A stretch of 64,000 bases of DNA from Dirofilaria immitis (lineage: Eukaryota > Nematoda > Chromadorea > Rhabditida > Onchocercidae), in NCBI GenBank assembly GCA_024305405.1, contig JAKNDB010000110.1, positions 1,426,001 through 1,490,000 on the forward strand. The letters run 5' to 3'. The notes under the pieces were generated by a model. That model did no database searches. It worked only from the letters and a program-made list of their open reading frames with translations, and was not told where the DNA came from. A program made the translations under genes and the position numbers. How positions within the stretch are numbered: the first letter of the stretch is position 1; the number at the start of each line of letters is the position of its first letter. Of this stretch, positions 42,573 through 52,868 are shown in pieces.

Positions 42573-43055
42573 TTAAAAGTAGTCCATAATTGGAATTAAA
42601 ATTTATGGCAACTATTTATTGAGGAATGAAGAAATAGAAAACAAAATTGTCTAAATGACTAAATATTTAAAATGGAGAAAACCAATCAAATACGACAAAA
42701 GCAACTTGACAAAGGAAGTATGAATATTTACGCATTAAGTTGTCTTCAGACTATTAATTTATGACTTTCTTAATTTATTGTTCTTAAAAGCCTCATAATC
42801 AAAGATTTTTTCGTTACGAAAAAAAAAAAGGAAATTAGGAAATTTCAAAATTCGTATAGTACAGCAAAAGAAAATTGACTCATTTATTTCATTATTCGGT
42901 AAGGGAAAAATTCTCACTGATATCTGATTTAGATAGTTTTGTAACGTCGATGTTATTTTAGCACCCGAAATGAACAAATGATCAAAATGTTAGCACATAA
43001 TTTAAAAGTAATCCATGAGAAAACAACAACATTGGAATTAAAATTTATGGTAACT
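42573..43055. repeat. Dispersed duplicate of about 40 bp
   Basis: TTAAAAGTAGTCCA followed by TTGGAATTAAAATTTATGG at 42573-42613 recurs at 43001-43055 with a 15-bp insertion between the two parts and few other changes. Confidence 0.7.
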
Positions 43056-43190
43056 GTGATGGTAGCCATGGATACCGCTTTACGACTGGACGGATATCCC
43101 GCAGATAGCGATGACCTTGGTATATTTCATATATTTAGTTTTGTAGGCAAACCAAATGAGTTAATAGATTAATTGTATGTTTCGAAATCA

Positions 43191-43268
43191 GCATAAACTA
43201 TCCTTATCAGAAATAATCAAGAGGTTAATTTTATTTCTCAAAATTAGCATAAATTATCATTATCAGAA
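43191..43268. repeat. 22-bp direct repeat, 56-bp period
   Basis: GCATAAACTATCCTTATCAG at 43191 and GCATAAATTATCATTATCAG at 43247, two mismatches. Confidence 0.85.
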
Positions 43269-43350
43269 GCAATATTTTCACTTACCACTTTAACTTGTAA
43301 TAACTGTCAAAAAAAGCAGAAACTTGAATCAACGACAACAGACATTATTA

Positions 43351-43560
43351 CGAAGAGGAAAAGAAAATGGAGAAAGAGGAAAGAGGATGATGAAGAGGCG
43401 GAGGAGAAAGAAGAGAAGGAAGAAGAGGCGGAGGCGGACGAGGAGAAGGAGGAAGAAGGGAGGAGCAGGAGGAGGAGTAGGAGGAGGAGACAGGATTGAA
43501 AAGGGAGAAGGAAGACGGAAAAATAAAGACGGATTTATGGTGCGCAAGGCGCAGGCGGAG
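43351..43560. repeat. Polypurine GGA/GAA-rich tract
   Basis: About 200 bp almost purely A and G on the plus strand, degenerate GGA/GAA/GGC units. Long open frames on both strands (Lys/Arg-rich plus, Leu/Phe/Pro-rich minus) are products of composition and not genes. It is followed by a CT-rich stretch (43638-43670), so purine strands face each other. Confidence 0.85.
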
Positions 43561-43637
43561 GAGCGTTTGACGGAGACATACAAATTCATTTCTTATTGAA
43601 CGTGTGTTCCTTTGGCAAAAAGAGAAGCAATGTTTCC

Positions 43638-43670
43638 TCTCTCTCTGTCTCTCTCTCTCTTCTCTCCTTT
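43638..43670. repeat. CT-rich microsatellite
   Basis: Mostly (CT)n with one G and TTCTC interruption between the polypurine tract and the GAA repeat. Confidence 0.9.
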
Positions 43671-43856
43671 AGAAATAACACAAAATTGATTGTAAAAGGG
43701 AAAGAGAGAGCTGAGAAGGGATGACAAGAAAAATTCTTTCCGCTGGTAAATAAATAACATCGGTGTAGCGAAGCCCGAGAATTGCCTTTTGAGTCCACGT
43801 TTTACAGGATAGAAGAAAAGGAAGGAGGGAAAAGGGTAATGATGGTAAAATAATTC

Positions 43857-44762
43857 AAGAAGAAGAAGAAGAAGAAGAAGAAGAAGAAGAAGAAGAAGAA
43901 GAAGAAGAAGAAGAAGAAGAAGAAGAAGAAGAAGAAGAAGAAGAAGAAGAAGAAGAAGAAGAAGAAGAAGAAGAAGAAGAAGAAGAAGAAGAAGAAGAAG
44001 AAGAAGAAGAAGAAGAAGAAGAAGAAGAAGAAGAAGAAGAAGAAGAAGAAGAAGAAGAAGAAAGAAGAAGAAGAAGAAGAAGAAGAAGAAGAAGAAGAAG
44101 AAGAAGAAGAAGAAGAAGAAGAAGAAGAAGAAGAAGAAGAAGAAGAAGAAGAAGAAGAAGAAGAAGAAGAAGAAGAAGAAGAAGAAGAAGAAGAAGAAGA
44201 AGAAGAAGAAGAAGAAGAAGAAGAAGAAGAAGAAGAAGAAGAAGAAGAAGAAGAAGAAGAAGAAGAAGAAGAAGAAGAAGAAGAAGAAGAAGAAGAAGAA
44301 GAAGAAGAAGAAGAAGAAGAAGAAGAAGAAGAAGAAGAAGAAGAAGAAGAAGAAGAAGAAGAAGAAGAAGAAGAAGAAGAAGAAGAAGAAGAAGAAGAAG
44401 AAGAAGAAGAAGAAAGAAGAAGAAGAAGAAGAAGAAGAAGAAGAAGAAGAAGAAGAAGAAGAAGAAGAAGAAGAAGAAGAAGAAGAAGAAGAAGAAGAAG
44501 AAGAAGAAGAAGAAGAAGAAGAAGAAGAAGAAGAAGAAGAAGAAGAAGAAGAAGAAGAAGAAGAAGAAGAAGAAGAAGAAAGAAGAAGAAGAAGAAAGAA
44601 GAAGAAGAAGAAGAAGAAGAAGAAGAAGAAGAAGAAGAAGAAGAAGAAGAAGAAGAAGAAGAAGAAGAAGAAGAAGAAGAAGAAGAAGAAGAAGAAGAAA
44701 GAAGAAGAAGAAGAAGAAGAAGAAGAAGAAGAAGAAGAAGAAGAAGAAGAAGAAGAAGAAAG
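43857..44762. repeat. Long GAA/TTC trinucleotide repeat
   Basis: About 900 bp of GAA units, roughly 300 copies, interrupted only by single extra A's (GAAAGAAG) near 44060, 44412, 44580, 44594 and 44699. Each interruption shifts the repeat register, which is why the minus-strand frame changes from poly-Ser to poly-Leu to poly-Phe; the 315-residue open frame is an artefact. GAA/TTC tracts of this length can form intramolecular triplexes and stall replication or transcription (known for human FXN). The interruptions may be real or base-calling errors. Confidence 0.98.
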
Positions 44763-45110
44763 GAAAAGAAAGAGTTTGGTGGTAAAAGATTATAGTCAAC
44801 AAGCGTTCTGCTCTATCAGTTATCTATTTATCTCTTCATTGATAAATCGGATCAAATACTAGAAATAGAATTGTAATGTCGCAATGAGAAGAAGTGCTGT
44901 GTTAAAGCAAGTAAAACTTACGTTTCATTTAGTTTCTGAAAATTTAAAAAGAATGGAATAAAACAAGGCTTTATTTATAAAACAGGTATTATTAATTAAA
45001 AAAGGGAAGATAAGTGATTCATCTGTAATATCTAAATAATTGAATGAAAGATAAAAATCTAAATTTATTTTTGAGCAAAAAGAAATATTATAAATCATTA
45101 CAAGAGTTAC

Positions 45111-45261
45111 GCGAACATTTCCCTCAATATTTCTCATCATCAGAGTTATCAAGTTCATTTGATCTATTGCTCCTGATAAATGCAACGTTGCTAATGAACT
45201 GCATGGTTTAATTTCTTTGCTTATCCATTTTCGAACATTTGGTTTGACTTCCTTCAATTTA
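45111..45261 (-). CDS. Possible single exon of an unknown gene
   Basis: On the minus strand an AG acceptor (45262-45263) is followed by about 50 open codons, including KPNVRKWISKEIKPC, and a GT donor after GTTCGC at 45110. Composition looks protein-like, but I find no partner exon and do not recognise the family. Could be a chance frame. Confidence 0.25.
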
Positions 45262-45482
45262 CTAGGTTAATAATTCACAGCATCATTTCTGTAACTTAAA
45301 TTTATAGAAAATACATTACCGTGTACCGACTCTAGTTATTTTTTATCATTCTCTAGATAAATTGAAATTTTCAGGACAGCTACTTAGAAAATTACCAATT
45401 TATAGTTTAAAACCAGAAATTTCGGACAGTCATTTTCATACGTAAAATTCTAGAAAACTCGTTTTTGTTGTTAAAAATATCA

Positions 45483-45594
45483 TCTCGAGAGCGAGGCTTC
45501 TTTTGCTTCTAAAAGTCTTCCACTTCCACTATGTTATCATTCTCAAGAGCGAAACTTCTTTTGTTCCTAAATATCCTTCACTTTCACTGTGTTA
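45483..45594. repeat. Imperfect 54-bp tandem duplication
   Basis: Copies at 45483-45536 and 45541-45594 (58-bp period), about 80% identical by eye, both beginning TCTC.AGAGCGA and ending CACT.TGTTA. Confidence 0.85.
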
Positions 45595-46489
45595 ACTGAA
45601 ACTATAATTAAATGTTCAGGAAATGTATTAAAAAGTGAATTCAAATAGTAATTTAAGTTATGACTCTTCATCCGGGAAATTTATCGGTTTTATCACTTTT
45701 TTCCATTCTGAACAATTTGTTGCATAAAATAAAAATTCCTAAAAGTTCTAACTTAGGAAAAATTTTAGAATAATTTAGAATTTTAAATTCATAAATTTCT
45801 AAAAAAGTAAAAATTTCTAAGAAGTTCGAAGTGAGACGCTTTTAAGAAGTTATCTAAGGAATGTATAAATTAATTATTCATCAGTCGAAGTAATAGGAGA
45901 AGAAAAATGAGTATGATTTGAGCGGGAAATATGTTGGTCAACTGTTGTTTAGCTTATGCTCCGGTTACATACATCAAGATCCTATTAAATAAAGATAGGG
46001 TTGTACTGAAAGTTAGCACTAAAATTTTTTAGACTTGGAAATTCACATATTCGTTGATTTAAATGTTCAGGACGCAAAAAAAAAAAAAACTAACTGATAA
46101 CACAAATAATCATTTTCAATGCATTGATAGTTTTAAGCTCAAAATAACCGAAGTATTTAACATCAAATGATCTGAGAGCGCCAATTCTAAATAAGTATTT
46201 TGTAATGTTTTTGTGACGACCTCCCATAATTGTTAGTGATAATCAATATATGATTTTAAAATATCAAATTTTTTTTTGATATTAAATATATAAATTAATT
46301 TAGCAACTCCTTGTAACCGCTCTCAAATCGCTGAGAAAGACAGAAAGAGAAAGAGGGAGAGAGATAGTCGTGAGAAACGTTATTTTTAATTATTCGAAAT
46401 ATTTGCACCTGTAAAATGAAGTTAATCATTAAAGATTTACATTTAACAAATTAGAAAGTGTAGCAAAAAATTGATAAAAGATCGCACGA

Positions 46490-46690
46490 ATATTGAAGAG
46501 GGGTGAGATGTACGAAGGAGAGGTTGAAGATGATGGGATATGTTCGTCCATCGTTGGGACCACGACGCTAAACTGACCATCTGTCATCCTGCAATATACC
46601 AAATGTCCACCGATCGATAGGCTACATGCTATTGCATCTTTAGAGGACCGACAAATGAAACCTCAAGTGGATATGATGGACTTATTTGCC
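46490..46690. other. GC-richer non-coding stretch
   Basis: About 200 bp with more G and C than the flanks and no long open frame. No tRNA or known RNA shape recognised. Possible regulatory DNA or an unrecognised RNA gene. Confidence 0.2.
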
Positions 46691-47245
46691 ATAGTAGAGT
46701 GATTATTAGTTAAAGAACTGCTGACCGGTTTCTCTCATTTTGTTTACTTATCAGTTATCATTAAATTCCTTGTTTATTTTTCAACTTTTTCCTTACGTTT
46801 GTTTTTCCAGCCTATTCAGTTGGATTTTTTCAACCTACTTACTTACTGCAATATTATATTTTGGAAATTATAAACTTTGACGGATTTAAATTTAAGGTTT
46901 AGTAAGCTTAATTCTCAAGAGACATATGATCATAATAATTCTTAGTGATTCAGTAGAGTCACTGAAATAAGCAACTAATTTCTAAAGATGTTTTGGAAAC
47001 CTTTGATCAATGTGAAAGATTATTGCTATTATCGAAGTTAGCTGATCAAAAAAATATGATCTGCAGTAAACTGAATTCTCTAAATGACATATGAAATATC
47101 AGCTTATGAAAATATTTCTGTTTTGACAATATCAGTAAATAAATAAAGCGTAAGATTGAATAAATAAATGGAAATATTGATGAACGGAAAATTATTAGCT
47201 GAAGCATCGGAAGACCCATTATAATGTGAAATATGAAAAAGTAGA

Positions 47246-47275
47246 GATAGGACCTAAGCTGATAGGACCTAAGCT
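47246..47275. repeat. Exact 15-bp tandem duplication
   Basis: GATAGGACCTAAGCT occurs twice head to tail. Confidence 0.95.
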
Positions 47276-50200
47276 GAAATTTCCAATTACAAACTAGACC
47301 AAATTGATGCCATTTGCATCTGTTGGCTCTTCTCACCACTTTTTAGTCACTGGCCTTATTCTTCTCATCATTTTCTTACACAATATTTAATTAAATATGG
47401 CTTGTGTAGAGTATTATCTTAAATATGAATTAATTGTTCATGCCATGCTGTCAACGAAAATTTGATTGCTCGAATTTGATTTTTCAAATTTCACATTTAA
47501 CTAATTAATCAAAACACAAATCAAAAGTGAAATAAACCCTACGTAAAAAAGTGACTAAAATTTTGGAATATGAATTAAAGCCTAAAAATTAACATTAACG
47601 TCGGAATTTCTATAGGAAAATAGAAAAAAAAGAGAAGAAAATAACCAGTTAGTGTCGAGAATAGAATCGGTGATTGTTTATTCCTTATACCTATACTTTT
47701 GAGGCGAGAATCATAGCTTGAAATTAATTTTTCTTAGCAACATTGAGATATAAATTGATAAAAAAAGAAGCAAAAATAAACAAATACCAATTGATTCCTA
47801 ATTTAATTTTGTAAAATTTCAGAAAAAGTGAATTGAATTAGTAATGGAAAAATAAATTATAATGATTTACTCAAGAAGTACTATCGTTTTTCATTTGTTT
47901 ATCGTACATCGGCATTGCTCAAAAATCCTAATCAAAGTGAAAAATCTAACCGAATGATAAGGAAGGGATGATAACCGCGAGAGAATCATGAGGGAAGGGA
48001 CAAAGTTTTTATTACATTATATTTGATGAGCAAAGTGCTATTGTTATTGCAAAAAAAAATTAGAAAAAATTTTCTTTTTATTATAATATTTTTTTGAATT
48101 GAAAAAATTGAAATCTTGTCTGTAACGGTCCGCAACGTAATTAATAAATCTATCCTCACATTTCCAACAATTTCAAAAAGAAAAAAAACTGAAAAAACTT
48201 TCAAAAACCGAAAAACTTTCAGAAATTCGGGAGTATGAAACTAATAAATTAAAGAAATTTGAAAGTATTCAATAGTATTTATTAAAATTAATTAGTTATC
48301 TACCAGTTTACGTCCACGCTTATTATTATAAATTTTGCTGAAATATTAAATATTACTCACACCCTTATGTCCATGTTGCCCTAAATACGCGTAGTTCGGA
48401 TGCGCATCAATTTCACGAAGCCCAATTAAGATCTCTTTTTTAAATCTACATTCGAAATCTTTTATAAATCTTATCAACCAAAGTTATTTAAAGCAATTAA
48501 AGTTAAAGTTAGGGCAACAAAAAAACTATATTTAATATGCTTGTCAATCAACAGGAAATTGTGACAAAAAACAAAAATTATTAACAGTTAATGTACAACA
48601 GTTTCAAAATTCAAAATTATTCTATATTTTATGAATTCTAAATCGTCTAAACCAAAAATTCTGAACAAATTAACTTGAAATTTATTAAGTATCGGATGGA
48701 AGATAGGCTATTAATTAATCGATGCATGAAACAATATTATGACTTGTGCTCTGTAAGTCTGGATTAAAGTAAAGTCAAATAAACCTTGGACATCAAGGAA
48801 TTTGAATATTAAATGGAAGAAAAGGAATTGAAGAGTCAACAAATGATTGTCGTCCAGTGCTGTGATGGAAAATATACGGTAATTTACCAATCAAATAAAT
48901 TCATTGAAATTAGGTTGAAATTTATAAGAAATATTTCCATATTCACTGTTGGAAGAAGATAAAGCTTGTGCTGACTAAAATATTCGAAAGTATATTCTTA
49001 TCAGTCAGTTTTATTCTTAGGTTGAAATTTCGAATTGAAATTTTAAAAATTAAGGATGCTAAGATCATAATTAATTCTACAAAAGAATAATAGTGGAATG
49101 ATAGCTTTTATTTTCATGCGTACATTCAAATTTACTTCAGACAACGGAAAATTAAATGGAATTTGGAAAAATATTACCTAACAAATCGATTATAAAAACT
49201 TTTAATTTCTTGAAATATTGTTAGATATTTCCTAATATGTAACAAGATATAAGATTGTCACATTTCGATAATTCGCTAATGTCATACCTCCGAAATGAGA
49301 AAGAACGATCATTATAATTATTATAAGGCAGTCATCATGATTAACCGGTTCATAACTAATTTATATAGGTTTTAAATCCTGCATCTGATTTGATTTGCAC
49401 CCACTGTCTTAAAATCGACCGAAACAGCAAATAATGAATATATTTATAATGGATAGATAAATGGTTCGATATCTAAACAAATTTCGTAGAAGCGAAGTTA
49501 AAATAGAAAATTGTTTTTGGGAGCGATAAAGCGATTCAAAATTAGATTTGAACAAACTGAGAGACATGACTAGCAGATACAATTTGAAATTATATTAATT
49601 AAAATTTCTCAGTATCCTCTCATCCGAACCGGAAATTGAAAACAACCCTATTCCAAGCCTATTATATACAACGATTAAATAGCAACCTAACATAACATCA
49701 TTAGTTCAATGCAATGTTTAATATTTAAGATGAAATTTGCATATTTGCAATTGATTTTGCCACATCTCCTATAAAAACTTTGATATAATGAAATTAGATT
49801 AAAATTTTCATGAATATACAAATACAAAAATATTATCTTACCTAAAAATGGATTTCTATTCCAAAGCATAAACAATGTATTTCAATATATATTAATAAAC
49901 TCAAATATTTTTAAATGAATTTCGTAAAGTGAATTTATAAATAGAGCGTAATAATTTCCAAATTTAGCATCTGCTCATAATCAACTTTCAGGGCTACTAT
50001 GTATCTATCAACCAATTTTTAATTTCATCAGTTTCCTTTCATCTTTCAATATTTCGACGAAATTGCAACCAATAATACAATGTTATCCAACGACATTTGA
50101 TCAAGACTTTTTCATCAAACCAAAAAAAAATTCATCAGTGTGAAGCAATTATTTGAATATTCTGAAACTACGGAATAAATTCTCTTACATTCTTATCTCA

Positions 50201-51894
50201 TCTATCCTACCTGCTAATAAAAATATTCGCGAAATGCGGCATTGCAGCATCAAATAGCTGAGACTAACCTCTCAATTAGATAATGGATAATCACTAATTA
50301 GAACTTCCATTATTGACTGGAATTTTACCATCTGAAATACTTTTCATTCATCAATATTAATTTATTTTACTGCAGCAAAGCAATATTTTCAATTTATAAG
50401 AAGACTGATAGGAAATTTTTACAACTTCTTCAATTATTTATGAATAAGAAATCATCAATCTTTTTTCGTAAGAAGTTTTTTATTAGCACGAAAAAAAAGG
50501 AAATAATTTTTTGAAAAGCACGATAAATAGATGTGCATATAACCGGTTCCACACTGTTTCACAGTTTCTTCTGAAAGCACGAAATGTAATCAGTCCATTG
50601 AACAATTTATTTTCATCAAAGAAAAGTACATACGGAATTTAAGAATCTTTTATCATTTCATATTTTCTTTTTCTCGCATGGAAATCTGTCTAAAATTACA
50701 AAAAGAGGACACTTTTATCGTAGTAAGGCATCATCTCATTAATTTTTCATATTTTTACGAAAGAAAAACGAAAAACAGAATTTTGTATGAAAAAAAAATC
50801 GCAAAAGTGCAATTCTTTATAGCATAATTAATAATTAAATTGTTTTATTTAGAGGAAGAACATGAAATTCGAACAATGAAATTTCACTGATAATATTCAA
50901 CTGATTATTAAATCAGATTTTCCAATTGTCAATATAACATATTATTAATAGTTAATTATTAAAAATTGATAGAATTTTAATTGTTTATTCGAAAATTTTG
51001 TGAACGTAAAGATTTTTGTTCTGTCGTCAAAAAATAATGAACACTTCATCACTTATATTACTTTTTAAATTATTTCTCAAAAAAACAAAAATTAGCATTT
51101 TGTTTTCTAAATCACCAAATTTTAAAAATTAAATATGATCTTTCACATTAATTTTGCCCTTCTACACATTTCTCATCTCTTATAACAATAAAGAATTATA
51201 CTTTAATCTTTTAAAATACATTTAACTTAAAGGAATTATCGATAACATAATGATGAATAATGCAAATAGCTTTTCAGGATTATACATTTATTATCTCATA
51301 CTTTATTCATGTCATATATCCTGAAATGCGCAATAAGAAAGAAAGAAAACAATTCTGAAATTGCAATTCAAAATATCAGCAATAATAAGTTTATTTCATA
51401 CCTAATTTTGTTGTCCCGTATCATTTCTTTAGCCTTCTAATTCTTGACTCCATTATAGCTTATCAAATAATTATCATCAATTCTTTCACTATTCATTCAA
51501 TCTCACTTGTTATAAATTGAACGTATTTCTATTATTTTCAATGACCATTATTGGTATCGTAATTAACTGATTAATTGAATATTAATCAGTGTCTTTTTAC
51601 CATTATATGTTTACGTCATCATTTATTTAACATCGTCTCTAACGAGTAGAGTAATATTACCATGCATACGTGACTAATGTTGCTAGTAATTTCTAGATAA
51701 ATTCAAGTTTGAAAATTGATCCAGACCAGCATTTGGAATTCGACCTTTTACACCTATTTCTGAGGGACGCAACTATGAAATCTATCATAATCTAGAATGC
51801 TTACGTTGCGAAATCCAGGATTTAACCGAATGAATGAAGCGGCCATGCATCCATGACTTTTAAATTTTTATAAAAATAAAAGAAATTCATTGTG

Positions 51895-51995
51895 ATTAAC
51901 ACGGCAGTTTGGAGCGGTGCAGCCTGAAGTGAGGAAGCCAAGGTAGGAGCCACGTGTGGAAGATAGTCAGAAGGAAATAGGTGGCGTTCGTTCTT
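51895..51995. other. GC-rich patch 5' of HP1 gene
   Basis: About 100 bp of unusually high GC about 0.9 kb before the HP1 start, containing a CACGTG E-box and a donor-like CCAAG/GTAGGA. It may be an upstream promoter element or a non-coding first exon. No frame of note. Confidence 0.25.
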
Positions 51996-52134
51996 TTATG
52001 TGAACATGATATAATGAATTCTTTTAAGTCTGCAGTTTGGCACGTCAAAATCTAAATAGGCTGGCGTGATTCTTAATTGATGACCATCAATGCTTTGGTA
52101 TATAATTACTACTGCTTTAATGCAGTGGTGATAA

Positions 52135-52320
52135 ATGAAAAGAAATGTTAAAAACATTGTAAGAGTTAAGATGCTTCAAATCGTGAGCAACATGCCGAAG
52201 CTTTCATCTTCATCGCATCAGAAATACCTGTTTTATTCAGATATACATTATCTCAATGAGTTTGCTACTAATAATTCATCATCCCGGATATGGCTCAGTA
52301 TTAAGCGTATTCGAAATTAG
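52135..52320 (+). CDS. Possible small coding region, unknown
   Basis: An ATG-initiated frame of 61 codons rich in Ser and basic residues, ending SIKRIRN, just before a convergent minus-strand coding-like exon. Product not recognised; no flanking splice partners found. Confidence 0.2.
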   Translation: MKRNVKNIVRVKMLQIVSNMPKLSSSSHQKYLFYSDIHYLNEFATNNSSSRIWLSIKRIRN

Positions 52321-52330
52321 ACTAATAATC

Positions 52331-52474
52331 CTATTTTGTAAAAACTGTGAAAAGTTCCAACGAGTTGGATATAGCTAGTAGCAATTCTTTTTCTTGTTTT
52401 ACTAGAATATTCCGCAATTTGTTTAATCCGTTTTTGGCATCATTTGTATATAGTGATAAAATCTGCAGACTGGA
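52331..52474 (-). CDS. Possible terminal exon of an unknown gene
   Basis: A strong acceptor (T-rich, TTCTGCAG) at 52475-52476 on the minus strand is followed by about 48 open codons in phase 1 (SSLQILSLYTNDAKNG..., Lys/Leu/Glu-rich, helical) to a TAG. It enters in the same phase in which the exon at 57032-57131 leaves, so the two could belong to one transcript with the HP1 gene lying inside the intron. Family unknown. Confidence 0.35.
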   Translation of the reverse strand, partial: SSLQILSLYTNDAKNGLNKLRNILVKQEKELLLAISNSLELFTVFTK

Positions 52475-52856
52475 TACTGCAGAAGAAAAATCATCATCAG
52501 TCCATAAAAACAACTTCGCAACTTAAAATCTCCGGTACTATTCCCGTCTCAAATAATCAAATAATTAACTATTACTTTTGATTTTCGGTAACTAATGCTA
52601 ATAAAAGCTTTCGACTTCAGATATCAACTGTTATTTTCAAACTCAAGAAATCAAGCACTACTACCAGTTTTAAATAAGCATTCGCTGTGTTCAATCTCAA
52701 ATAAAGAACCATAATTTTCGACCTTAAATAAGCAGGACACGAAATCAGCAATCAGTTATTGCGTTTCACTTCAAATATTTAAATTCAATCGTATTATAAA
52801 TGGCAAGATTCCCCTCGGACTGTTAAGACGGCGCACATGTAAAAAATTCGAATTTT

Positions 52857-52859
52857 CAG
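52857..52859 (+). promoter_or_regulatory. Probable trans-splice acceptor of the HP1 gene
   Basis: TTTTCAG ends nine bases before the HP1 ATG, with no upstream donor obvious; this is the usual position of a nematode spliced-leader acceptor. Confidence 0.5.
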
Positions 52860-52868
52860 AAGCAAAAA

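Larger units (their letters stand above)
42186..43330. other. Intergenic region with short duplications
   Basis: No gene recognised. A 64-codon plus-strand frame at 42978-43172 has no splice or family support. Two imperfect duplications lie at 42573-42613 / 43001-43055 and 43191-43212 / 43247-43268. Confidence 0.5.
45262..51890. other. Gene-poor region
   Basis: About 6.6 kb without a supported exon. It contains an imperfect 54-bp tandem duplication (45483-45594), a GC-richer stretch near 46500-46690, and an exact 15-bp tandem duplication (47246-47275). Confidence 0.55.

Noticed and set aside
43324..43599. Lys/Arg-rich plus-strand and Leu/Pro-rich minus-strand open frames
   Set aside because: Composition artefact of the polypurine tract.
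43855..44802. 315-codon minus-strand open frame of poly-Phe, poly-Leu and poly-Ser
   Set aside because: It is the translation of the GAA/TTC repeat; runs change residue at each single-A register shift.
46490..46690. Possible tRNA or spliced-leader RNA gene in the GC-richer stretch
   Set aside because: No A/B box pair, no cloverleaf, and no spliced-leader sequence; the same search by eye of the whole window found no tRNA, 5S or snRNA.
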